Source: Candidatus Nomurabacteria bacterium CG1_02_43_90 (lineage in GTDB: Bacteria > Patescibacteriota > Minisyncoccia > Phycocordibacterales > UBA1550). From it: 52,542 bases of DNA. Position numbers and translations under genes: made by a program. The first letter of the stretch is position 1. Each line of letters begins with the position of its first letter. The DNA is taken from contig MNVN01000015.1 of the NCBI GenBank assembly GCA_001871765.1, positions 1-52,542 on the forward strand. The letters run 5' to 3'. The notes under the pieces are model-generated. The model was not told where the DNA came from, ran no database searches, and worked only from the letters and a program-made list of their open reading frames with translations. Positions 25,906 through 33,466 of this stretch are shown in pieces.

Positions 25906-26934
25906 ATGTCTGTCATTACATTTAAACCAAAGCAAGTCGTAAAAAGACTTCTTTCATCTTTGTCACCACGCGCACTCGACGTGATGATCAAGCGCTACGG
26001 CCTCGGTGATGATACTGAACGTATGACCCTCGAAGCCATCGGCAAGACCTATGGCATTACGCGTGAGCGTGTTCGTCAGATTGAAAATTTTGCACTCGCA
26101 TCAATCAAAAAGTCAGACTCTTTCAAAAAAGAATCATCAACGTTTGAAGAACTCAACAAGCTTATTATCTCTATGGGGGGCGTTGTTTGTGAAGAAGATT
26201 TCCTCATGCATGTTTCAAAAGATTTGAGTACACAAAATCACCTCTATTTTCTCTTGGTTCTCGGTGATCAATTTAAGCGTGAAAAAGAAGATGATTACTT
26301 CCGTCATCGTTGGATTGTTGACGATAAGGTTTCTATGAAAGTGCACGAAGCAATTCGCGACCTCTACAAGGCACTTTCTCATGAAGATTTAATCCCCGAA
26401 GGCGAAATCGTTGCAGCATTCCTCTCACACTTGAAGGACGTTTCTGATGAATATAAAAACGAAGAGATTACCAAGCGTTGGCTCTCCCTTTCAAAAACGA
26501 TTGCAAAAAATCCTCTTGGAGAATGGGGTGTAGCGCACTCGCCCAATGTAAATGCACGCGGTATGCGCGATTATGCATACCTTATTATCCGCAAGCACGG
26601 ATCTCCGATGCACTTCACCGAAGTTGCAAAGGCAATCACGCAGATTTTTGGAAAGAAAGCCCACATTGCAACGTGTCATAACGAGCTTATCAAGGATAGT
26701 CGTTTCGTCCTTGTTGGTCGGGGACTCTACGCGCTCTCTTCTTGGGGTTATGAAAAAGGAGTAGTAAAGGATGTGATCGCAAAAGTGCTCAAAAAAGAAG
26801 GACCACTTACCAAGAAAGATATCATTGACCGTGTACTCAAAGAGCGTTATGTAAAAGAGAATACTGTTTTTGTAAATCTACAGGATACGAAACTCTTTAA
26901 ACGAACAAAGGACGGTAAGTATGCAATGGCATAA
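25906..26934 (+). CDS. Sigma-70 region 4 protein with C-terminal HARE-HTH domains
   Basis: 342 residues. Residues about 15-70 are a sigma region 4 helix-turn-helix (LSPRALDVMIKRYGL, AIGKTYGITRERVRQIE). There is no region 2, so it cannot melt a -10 like a full sigma factor. A helical middle follows. Residues about 225-285 (MHFTEVAKAITQIFGKKAH, then VGRGLYALSSWG) match the HARE-HTH fold known from RNA polymerase delta, and a second, weaker copy ends the protein (PLTKKDIIDRVL). It probably binds promoter DNA or RNA polymerase. A TATAAT lies 5 nt before the ATG; an alternative promoter TTGACT-N17-TAAAAC is at 25822-25850. Confidence 0.8.
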   Translation: MSVITFKPKQVVKRLLSSLSPRALDVMIKRYGLGDDTERMTLEAIGKTYGITRERVRQIENFALASIKKSDSFKKESSTFEELNKLIISMGGVVCEEDFLMHVSKDLSTQNHLYFLLVLGDQFKREKEDDYFRHRWIVDDKVSMKVHEAIRDLYKALSHEDLIPEGEIVAAFLSHLKDVSDEYKNEEITKRWLSLSKTIAKNPLGEWGVAHSPNVNARGMRDYAYLIIRKHGSPMHFTEVAKAITQIFGKKAHIATCHNELIKDSRFVLVGRGLYALSSWGYEKGVVKDVIAKVLKKEGPLTKKDIIDRVLKERYVKENTVFVNLQDTKLFKRTKDGKYAMA

Positions 26935-26980
26935 CATACGTCGGTAACATTTTCCAAAGCTCATAAAGTTTTAAAAGTAG

Positions 26981-28300
26981 ATGCTTGTGCAAATACTCTT
27001 AGGCTTTATGGGCTTTTGGTTTTTTACCTTGCACACGCCCCTCACCCGCGGTATGATAGAGAGTATGAACGCATTTCAAACCCTTGATTTTTTGGGGCTT
27101 TATAATCAAGTCAACGCAACCCTCCTTTCTTTTTTCGCGCTGTTCCCTTACTGGGCACCAATTATTTTAGGGACACTCTTTTGGCGACATTGGGTGCGCT
27201 ATGTTCAAGCGCGGTATATTTCGAATATTAATTGGGTTATTCTTGAAATCAAAATTCCAAGAGAAACAAATAAGTCACCTCTTGCTATGGAAATAGCTCT
27301 CGGTGCACTTTTCCAGGGAGGAAAAATAAATTGGTACGATAAATATCGTAAAGGAAAAGTCCGCGATTGGTTTTCTTTGGAAATGGTATCAATCGAAGGG
27401 CAGATTCGGTTTTTCATTCGTACCTCTGCTATTTATAAAAATGTTATTGAGGCACAGTTGTATGCGCAATACCCTGACGTTGAGATCTATGAAGTTCCTG
27501 ACTATTCCCGCTACGTCGATTATCAAGGGAAAGAAGGAGAGTGGGAGATGATTGGCGCGGAGTACAAACTTAGCAAAGCAGATCCGTATCCGATAAAAAC
27601 ATACATTGACTATGGTCTCGACAAGGACCCAAAGGAAGAATTTAAAATTGACCCACTAACCTCAGTTATTGAGTATCTCGGATCAGCAGGCAAAGGTGAG
27701 CAAGTTTGGATTCAAATCATCGTGCAGGCTGCAGACACTCGCTATACAAAGAAGGGGGGAGAGAAGGGTGACTGGAAAGATGAAGGGAAAGAAATTATTG
27801 ATGAGCTTACGAAACGCAACGAGAAAACTCCTGAGGGTATGCCATCTTTCAAGATGATGATGACCACAAAAGGAGAAGGTGAGATTGTCGCTGCCATTGA
27901 ACGTAGTATGGGGAAACTTGGCTTTGATGTGGGTATCCGTGCGCTCTATCTCTCAAAAAAAGACAAGTTTAATCCAAGCAATATCAAGGCTCTAGGTGGA
28001 CTTTTCCGGGCTTTTAATTCGAATAACCTTAATGGATTTAGGTATGCAGATCAGGCTATTGGATGGGACTATCCCTGGCAAGACTATGAAAAAATACGGA
28101 TTACTAAAAAACGCAAAGAATTTTTTGAGGCATACAAGTATCGCGCTTGGTTCCATGACCCGCGCAAGCTCACACCGTTTGTTTTGACCACCGAGGAATT
28201 GGCAACAGTCTTTCATTTCCCTGGTGGCGTTGCACAAACCCCAACGTTTGGTCGTATTTCTTCGCGCAAATCAGAGGCACCGGTCAACTTACCTATATAG
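26981..28300 (+). CDS. Conserved CPR-type membrane protein, unknown function
   Basis: 439 residues. An N-terminal helix (about 3-20) and a second at about 45-67 anchor a large soluble domain. Near the end, TTEELATVFHFPGG is followed by SSRKSEAPVNLP. That closing pattern resembles the segment that leads into the ATPase of TraG/VirD4-like or HerA-like membrane motors. No ATPase gene is in the window, so a partner elsewhere is likely. A link to DNA or protein transport across the membrane is inference. MltG, a cell-wall enzyme, is the next gene. Confidence 0.7.
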   Translation: MLVQILLGFMGFWFFTLHTPLTRGMIESMNAFQTLDFLGLYNQVNATLLSFFALFPYWAPIILGTLFWRHWVRYVQARYISNINWVILEIKIPRETNKSPLAMEIALGALFQGGKINWYDKYRKGKVRDWFSLEMVSIEGQIRFFIRTSAIYKNVIEAQLYAQYPDVEIYEVPDYSRYVDYQGKEGEWEMIGAEYKLSKADPYPIKTYIDYGLDKDPKEEFKIDPLTSVIEYLGSAGKGEQVWIQIIVQAADTRYTKKGGEKGDWKDEGKEIIDELTKRNEKTPEGMPSFKMMMTTKGEGEIVAAIERSMGKLGFDVGIRALYLSKKDKFNPSNIKALGGLFRAFNSNNLNGFRYADQAIGWDYPWQDYEKIRITKKRKEFFEAYKYRAWFHDPRKLTPFVLTTEELATVFHFPGGVAQTPTFGRISSRKSEAPVNLPI

Positions 28301-28392
28301 AGCTTTTTGGAGAGCCTGGGAGATATTATCGACCGATTTGGTGTTATATACAATAAGCAAATAAAGAAATCTTTAATTTAAAATTAAATGGA

Positions 28393-29457
28393 ATGAATGA
28401 AACACAAGTAGAAGGGACAAACAAAGAAGATGAATTATCGTCAGAAGAAATAAAAAGAAAAACAACAGGAGAAGAGATCTCTCTTTTTATTGAGTCTATT
28501 CGTTTTGGAAAACAACGATCGAAAGTGTTGCTATTTTTTGTGCTCCTCATTGTATTTTTTTCTGCAACAATCTCTTTTTTCCTTATGCCACCACTCGATT
28601 TTCCTCTTGATAAAACAATTGTAATTAAAAATGGTTTTTCTTTGGGGCAAGTTTCATTTCTTTTGGAAGACCAACATCTTATTCGTTCGCGCCTTCTTTT
28701 TGAGTTCTGTGCTATGGTGGTCGGAAAAGACAAGGAATTGCGCGCTGGTACATATTTATTGGAAACTCCCGTCGGTGCTTGTGGGCTCGCACTCCGTATC
28801 ACCGCGGGTAATTTGGGTGTGCCTGTCGTGAAGGCAACAATACCCGAAGGGCTATCTAATAGGAAAATAGCAGGTATCCTCTCCGCAAAACTTCCCCAAT
28901 TTGATGCTACTTTTTTCATGAATGATACGAAGTCTCAAGAAGGATATTTGTTTCCGGACACCTACTTCTTCTCAAGAGAAGCAACTGCACAAGAAGTTGA
29001 AGCAATGATGCGTGCCAATTTTGATAAAAAAATCGCGACGATAAAGCCTCTTATTGATGCGTCGAACCACTCCCTTAAAGACATCATTATCATGGCTTCA
29101 ATTCTTGAAAAAGAAGCGGTGAATGATACCGACCGGGAGATAGTAGCGGGCATTTTATGGAAACGTATTGAAATAGGGATGCCTCTCCAAATTGATGCAT
29201 CCTTCCTTTATCTTTTAGGGAAGAAATCAAGTGAGCTTACCTTGGAAGATTTACAAATGGATTCTCTTTATAATACGTACCGCAACCGTGGGCTCCCCGC
29301 AGGACCTATTGGGAATCCTGGACTCTCAGCTCTCCATGCGGCATTAAGCTCCCGTGAATCTCCATATCTATACTATCTGTCAGATAATAATGGGGTGATG
29401 CATTATTCAAAAAATTTTAAGGAACACAAAGCAAATAAAATGAAATATTTGAGGTAG
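28393..29457 (+). CDS. mltG: Endolytic murein transglycosylase MltG
   Basis: 354 residues. A cytoplasmic N-terminus rich in Glu/Lys and one membrane helix (about 47-70) precede the YceG/MltG domain. Typical segments are IPEGLSNRKIAGIL, GYLFPDTYFF, the catalytic glutamate in MASILEKEA, and YNTYRNRGLPAGPIGNPG. It cuts nascent glycan strands at the membrane. The segment usually reading LQSDPT is LQIDAS here. Normal length. Confidence 0.93.
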   Translation: MNETQVEGTNKEDELSSEEIKRKTTGEEISLFIESIRFGKQRSKVLLFFVLLIVFFSATISFFLMPPLDFPLDKTIVIKNGFSLGQVSFLLEDQHLIRSRLLFEFCAMVVGKDKELRAGTYLLETPVGACGLALRITAGNLGVPVVKATIPEGLSNRKIAGILSAKLPQFDATFFMNDTKSQEGYLFPDTYFFSREATAQEVEAMMRANFDKKIATIKPLIDASNHSLKDIIIMASILEKEAVNDTDREIVAGILWKRIEIGMPLQIDASFLYLLGKKSSELTLEDLQMDSLYNTYRNRGLPAGPIGNPGLSALHAALSSRESPYLYYLSDNNGVMHYSKNFKEHKANKMKYLR

Positions 29458-29460
29458 TTT

Positions 29461-29489
29461 TTGACACGATGATGACATTTTGATATGGT
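29461..29489 (+). promoter_or_regulatory. Promoter of the gene at 29565
   Basis: TTGACA (29461-29466), 17-nt spacer, TATGGT (29484-29489). The leader is about 70 nt and carries AGAGGAGA before the ATG. Confidence 0.65.
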
Positions 29490-29564
29490 TTGCGAAGGAA
29501 ATGCCTAAGCTGAAATAAGGCCGTGCGTTTTATTGTTCATAAACAAGGAAAGAGGAGAACTTAA

Positions 29565-29888
29565 ATGAGGAACGAAATAGTTATAGTGTGGATTCTGTTG
29601 TATGCGGTGTACCTGCTGTTGGTAATTTTTTTGGCAGTAAGTTTCTTGAGGCGCTATCTTTCCCGCCGTAGAAAAATCCTATGGGGCAGACCGGATGGTA
29701 AATTGTTTGAAGGAGGGATAAACTTGTGGAGGGTCATGCCTGCAGATATGTTTTACGCTTCTTTAGAACAACGTGAAAAATGGGTATGGGAGGATTCTTT
29801 TCACGAGATTTTTTCGCCGGATAGTGGTATTCCTCAAGTAACAAATCCGGTGCATGCAAGAATAACCTTTTTTACCCGGCAAAGATAA
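29565..29888 (+). CDS. Small single-TM hypothetical protein
   Basis: 107 residues. A membrane helix at about 5-27 is followed by a basic stop-transfer stretch (RRYLSRRRK) and a Trp-rich cytoplasmic domain. The start is fixed by a strong Shine-Dalgarno. It is an isolated unit with its own promoter and terminator, and AGG/AGA arginine codons are more frequent than in neighbouring enzymes. Family not recognised. Confidence 0.65.
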   Translation: MRNEIVIVWILLYAVYLLLVIFLAVSFLRRYLSRRRKILWGRPDGKLFEGGINLWRVMPADMFYASLEQREKWVWEDSFHEIFSPDSGIPQVTNPVHARITFFTRQR

Positions 29889-29891
29889 AAG

Positions 29892-29912
29892 CAGCCCTTC
29901 GGGGCTCTTTTT
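29892..29912 (+). terminator. Rho-independent terminator with UUCG tetraloop
   Basis: AGCCC-TTCG-GGGCT followed by C and six T. It ends the 29565 unit and lies 11 bp before the mnmA start. Confidence 0.85.
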
Positions 29913-29923
29913 TGAAAATAGCA

Positions 29924-31024
29924 ATGAAACAACAAATTAAAAAATCAAAAGGAAAAGTCTTTGTGGGTATGTCGGGTGGTGTAGACAGCTCCGTGTCCGC
30001 GGCACTGCTTCAAAGAGAGGGGTATGAAGTTATTGGTGTTTTTATGAAGGTGTGGCAACCGGATTTTTTACCCTGCACCTGGCGCGAGGAACGTCTTGAC
30101 GCAATGCGGGTGGCGGCGCATTTGGGCATACCGCTCCTCACCTGGGATTTTGAAAAGGAATACAAAGAGGGAGTAGTGGACTATATGATCCATGAATATC
30201 GCAGAGGGCGCACCCCAAACCCTGATGTGATGTGCAACCGCGAAGTAAAGTTCGGTGCCTTTTCCCGCCGTGCGATACAAGAGGGTGCAGACTTTGTGGC
30301 GACGGGGCATTATGCAAGGGTAGTCAAGAGTCAACAGTCAATAGTCAATAGCAAATACAAACTACTGAAAGGGGTTGATTCTACGAAAGATCAGGCATAT
30401 TTTTTATGGACCCTTAAACAAGAGCAACTTTCAAAAACGTTATTTCCGATTGGAAAATATAAAAAAACAGAGGTACGGGTATTGGCAAAAAAGTTTAACC
30501 TCCCCGTTGCAGAAAAAAAAGACAGTCAGGGCCTCTGTTTTATGGGCAAACTCGACATGAAAGATTTCCTTGCTCATTATATAAAAGAAAAAGAGGGGAG
30601 TGTTTTGAATGAAGCAGGTGAGATCATTGGTACGCATCGCGGGGTATTTTTCTATACGCTCGGTGAACGACATGGTTTTTCTGTTTTACAAAAAAAAGCA
30701 GAAGATATGCCTTATTATGTTGTCGCAAAAGACTTCAAGAACAATACGCTTACGGTAACTCATCAAGAAAAAAGAGTTTCGGTGTCTGCAATGCAAGAGG
30801 CCCAAGTTTCAGAGATTAGTTTTTGTAAAGGAATAGTTCCGGACGCTAGTCATTTTTATACCGCACAGGTACGCTATCACGGTGCCTTTTATCAGTGCAA
30901 AATTGTACTTGTAAGTGAGGGTTGTTCCTCGGTTCATTTTGAAAAACCGGTTACCGTAGATGCAGGACAATCAGTAGTTTTTTATCATGAAGATGAATGT
31001 CTCGGTGGAGGGATTGTTGCATAA
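29924..31024 (+). CDS. mnmA: tRNA 2-thiouridylase MnmA
   Basis: 366 residues. It makes 2-thiouridine at position 34 of tRNAs for Lys, Glu and Gln. The PP-loop is GMSGGVDSS (about 16-24). The two catalytic cysteines are C104 (in VMCNREVKFG) and C205 (in GLCFMGK), both present. TLGERHGF marks the following domain. An alternative TTG start at 29912 lies inside the terminator, so ATG 29924 is preferred. A run of AGTCAAN heptamers within the gene encodes a variable surface stretch (SQQSIVNSK). Confidence 0.95.
   Translation: MKQQIKKSKGKVFVGMSGGVDSSVSAALLQREGYEVIGVFMKVWQPDFLPCTWREERLDAMRVAAHLGIPLLTWDFEKEYKEGVVDYMIHEYRRGRTPNPDVMCNREVKFGAFSRRAIQEGADFVATGHYARVVKSQQSIVNSKYKLLKGVDSTKDQAYFLWTLKQEQLSKTLFPIGKYKKTEVRVLAKKFNLPVAEKKDSQGLCFMGKLDMKDFLAHYIKEKEGSVLNEAGEIIGTHRGVFFYTLGERHGFSVLQKKAEDMPYYVVAKDFKNNTLTVTHQEKRVSVSAMQEAQVSEISFCKGIVPDASHFYTAQVRYHGAFYQCKIVLVSEGCSSVHFEKPVTVDAGQSVVFYHEDECLGGGIVA
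30322..30356. repeat. Heptamer AGTCAAN tandem repeat inside mnmA
   Basis: Four successive AGTCAAN units (N = G, C, T, T) and a fifth degenerate one (AGCAAAT). A 7-nt period within a coding frame is unusual. The motif, read as AATAGTC, matches the GATAGTC pair near atpG. Confidence 0.7.
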
Positions 31025-31072
31025 GAAACTTTTTTCATAGAAGTATTATTGACAATGTTACTTTTGTCAAAG

Positions 31073-31098
31073 AGCATAAGAGGTCCTCCTCTTATGCT
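31073..31098. other. 11-bp hairpin after mnmA
   Basis: AGCATAAGAGG pairs perfectly with CCTCTTATGCT around a TCCT loop. No T run follows. It covers the ATG and possible AGAGG ribosome site of the broken gene at 31094, so it could also hide that start. Confidence 0.55.
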
Positions 31099-31367
31099 TA
31101 GCGCACGTAGACCTTACTGCTGAAAAAGACCTTGGTTTTCTTCAAGCGAAAGGTTTACAGGATAAAACCGCTCACGACGGGAATGACGAAGTTTTTAAAT
31201 TCTTGAGAAACATAGATCAAGAGAGTAGCAGGGTTCTCTTGAATTCATCCCAGGATAGAATGAAGGTACTTTGGGCATTTACCCAAGATATTTCCTGTAT
31301 TACTTGGGGAGTCGATGCAACTGCTTTTGCAATGAAAGCCATTGAACACGAGCGTAGGGCTCGCTAG
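31094..31367 (+). pseudogene. Unknown small gene, apparent +1 frameshift near its start
   Basis: From 31080 to a TAG at 31365-31367 one frame is open for 95 codons and reads like a real protein (LTAEKDLGFLQAKGLQDKT, then VLWAFTQDISCITWGVDATAFAMKAIE), but it has no good start. An ATG at 31094, with AGAGG 10 nt upstream, is in a different frame and stops after nine codons. Dropping one base between 31094 and 31123 joins them into about 90 residues. A TTGACA at 31049 and a terminator at 31377 support a transcription unit. Family not recognised. Confidence 0.5.
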
Positions 31368-31376
31368 AGATATTCC

Positions 31377-31413
31377 AACTCCATACTTTTCAAAAAAAGC
31401 ATGGAGTTTTTCT
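31377..31413 (+). terminator. Rho-independent terminator
   Basis: AACTCCAT (31377-31384) pairs with ATGGAGTT (31401-31408), with an inner CTTTT/AAAAG stem, followed by T5-C-T. It closes the broken unit at 31094-31367. Confidence 0.75.
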
Positions 31414-31452
31414 ATTTCAACTTTATTGAGAATATGCGATAATCAACCTAAT

Positions 31453-32316
31453 ATGAGTTATGGAGAAAAACATAATGATACGGTGTGGGTTATAAAGACT
31501 TCGGGAGAGCGTCAACCTTTTTCTCTTACCAAGCTTCGGCGGTCCCTTGTGCGGTCTGGGGCAGACAGCGAAACAGTTGAGCGAATCGTTGACCATATTA
31601 TCCCGGAGCTTCATAACGGCATGCGCACTTCTGCAATTTACAAACATTCCTACTCGATTCTAAAAAGAAATAAATATCCTGTTGCAATTCGCTACTCGCT
31701 CCGTAAAGCAGTTATGGAACTTGGCCCAAGTGGCTTTCCTTTTGAAAAGTTTATTGCAGAAATATTACGAGTAAAAGGCTACACAGCACGAACAGGGGTT
31801 ATCCTCCCTGGGTTTTGCGTATCGCACGAGGTCGACGTCCTTATGGAAAAAGCTGACCGACATATTTTTGTTGAGTGTAAATTTCATAACCAACAAGGCA
31901 TAAAAACTGACGTAAAAGTTGCCCTCTATGTGCATGCGCGATTCCTTGATTTACAAAAGGGACATGACCTAAAGGAAGCAGGGAGCGTTCCTCGTGTGCA
32001 CGAAGGGTGGTTGGTGACCAATACAAAACTTACGAGTGACGCAATCCAATATGCAAACTGTGCCGGTCTTACGATTATTGGTTGGGACTACCCAGAACAA
32101 GGCAACCTGCAAGACCTTATTCTTGAAACGGGCGTACACCCCCTTACGTTTTTGTCGACATTAAGCACTCACGAAAAAATGGCACTTCTTGGGAAAGGGG
32201 TTGTTCTCTGCAGTGACCTTAAAAAGGACAACACCCACTTAAAAGCAATCGGTATCTCAGACGACCAAATAAAGAAGGTGGTAAATGAGATTGACCGTGT
32301 ATGCCAAGAATTTTAA
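31453..32316 (+). CDS. ATP-cone protein with PD-(D/E)XK restriction-endonuclease-like domain
   Basis: 287 residues. Residues about 10-95 form an ATP-cone (WVIKTSGERQPFSLTKLRRSL, then SIYKHSYSIL-like helix pattern and LRKAVMELGPSG). Residues about 105-220 carry HEVDVLMEKADRHIFVECKF, the D-x(n)-E-x-K core of Mrr/restriction-like nucleases. ATP-cones sense ATP/dATP in ribonucleotide reductases and NrdR, so nuclease action may depend on nucleotide level. GATAAT ends 9 nt before the ATG. No methyltransferase neighbour makes a classical restriction system unlikely. Confidence 0.85.
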   Translation: MSYGEKHNDTVWVIKTSGERQPFSLTKLRRSLVRSGADSETVERIVDHIIPELHNGMRTSAIYKHSYSILKRNKYPVAIRYSLRKAVMELGPSGFPFEKFIAEILRVKGYTARTGVILPGFCVSHEVDVLMEKADRHIFVECKFHNQQGIKTDVKVALYVHARFLDLQKGHDLKEAGSVPRVHEGWLVTNTKLTSDAIQYANCAGLTIIGWDYPEQGNLQDLILETGVHPLTFLSTLSTHEKMALLGKGVVLCSDLKKDNTHLKAIGISDDQIKKVVNEIDRVCQEF

Positions 32317-32346
32317 TTTATTGGGGTTATTTGTTATAATAAACTA

Positions 32347-32829
32347 ATGCTGATTACTGATATTATTACCGTCGATACGTGGGTGCTGATTTTGAAACTT
32401 GGTGCAGCACTTTTTTTGGGTATGTCATTGGGGATTGAGCGTGCTCTTGCAGGAAAAACTGCGGGGATGCGTACGTATGGACTTGTTACACTCGGCTCGG
32501 CGTTGTTTGTTATTATGGGAATTCTTGCATCAGGCGGATATCATAACAATGTCCCTTCCTTCGCAGATTCTTCTGCGCGTATAACAGCAGCGATTATTCA
32601 AGGAATTGGTTTCATTGGAGCAGGACTTATCATTTTTAAGGGCTCGAAAGTGAGTGGTGTTACTACTGCGGCGGGGGTATGGGTTGCTGCAGGTATTGGT
32701 GTGTCTATTGGTTATGGATTTTATGTTTTGGCGATTATTACGACAATCTTTACACTCTTTGTTTTTACCGGTCTTTGGTATATTGAAAACAAAGTAAGAT
32801 CTCTTGCCCATCTTTTGCACGACGACTAA
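32347..32829 (+). CDS. MgtC/SapB-family membrane protein
   Basis: 160 residues with four to five membrane helices. The family signature is clear: LGAALFLGMSLGIERALAGK, TAGMRTYGLVTLGSALF, and GIGFIGAGLIIFKG. MgtC proteins are linked to survival at low Mg2+ and to control of the F1Fo ATP synthase in some bacteria; the latter is of interest given the ATP synthase operon here but is not evidence of function. TATAAT (32335-32340) ends 6 nt before the ATG, so a leaderless mRNA is likely. Confidence 0.88.
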   Translation: MLITDIITVDTWVLILKLGAALFLGMSLGIERALAGKTAGMRTYGLVTLGSALFVIMGILASGGYHNNVPSFADSSARITAAIIQGIGFIGAGLIIFKGSKVSGVTTAAGVWVAAGIGVSIGYGFYVLAIITTIFTLFVFTGLWYIENKVRSLAHLLHDD

Positions 32830-32849
32830 TCGTTGATTACTAAGCCGAC

Positions 32850-32945
32850 ATGATGTACCTTATTTTATTCGTGACGATCTTACTTTTTGTGATTATTGCA
32901 AAGGATCTTTCCGTGCACAAGAACAAGAAAAATAAAAAAATATGA
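32850..32945 (+). CDS. 31-residue single-TM microprotein
   Basis: The short frame begins with two Met codons, has a hydrophobic helix (YLILFVTILLFVIIA), and ends in a Lys/Asn-rich tail. Its TGA overlaps the ATG of the next gene (ATGA), a sign of coupled translation. It lies 20 bp after the MgtC-like gene. Real coding is likely but unproven; function unknown. Confidence 0.5.
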   Translation: MMYLILFVTILLFVIIAKDLSVHKNKKNKKI

Positions 32946-33448
32946 GCAAAAACTCAGAACTCCATAAAAAGATTTGTGCAGTAAATCTTTACCAAAAAAG
33001 TGCACTTGAATACGGTGAGACATACCGGGAGCATTTCCTTGAACAATATAAAGTTGCAATCGAAGGTCTTGATTATACGAGCAAATGGAAACATATTGTT
33101 AATAACTATTTTTTAACTATTCATACCGCACTCCTTGCGGGGATCAGTCTCTCTGTTACCCGCACCGATATGTCGCTCGCGATTCTTACGCACGACGTCA
33201 TCCCTTTTGTGGGGGCAGGGATAGCTCTTTCTTGGTTCATCACGATCCGTGGGTATAACGAGGTTCTTGCGACGAAGTTTTCAATACTACATTGTATTGA
33301 AACAGAACTTCCTTTAGCACTGTATGCTACTGAATGGGAGATTCTCAATGCTTCATATAAAAACCCTCACCGTGCCGCGCGCATCGACCCACTCGTACCC
33401 CTCTTCTTTGTGATTTTCTATATCGCTATTTTCCTTTTTGTAAAATAA
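32942..33448 (+). CDS. Two-TM membrane protein, RipA/SLATT-like
   Basis: 168 residues. The N-terminal part (EHFLEQYKVAIEGLDYTSKWKH, shown in part) leads into NNYFLTIHTALLAG and two membrane helices (about 55-75 and 85-103), followed by a soluble stretch and a C-terminal hydrophobic helix. The pattern YxxLEQYK...ISxR...NxFFLTLNTAL belongs to a widespread small family seen near conflict systems and annotated as RipA-like or SLATT-like. That match is by eye. It is translationally coupled to the microprotein before it. Confidence 0.65.
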   Translation: MSKNSELHKKICAVNLYQKSALEYGETYREHFLEQYKVAIEGLDYTSKWKHIVNNYFLTIHTALLAGISLSVTRTDMSLAILTHDVIPFVGAGIALSWFITIRGYNEVLATKFSILHCIETELPLALYATEWEILNASYKNPHRAARIDPLVPLFFVIFYIAIFLFVK

Positions 33449-33466
33449 GTGGTATGTATATACAGT

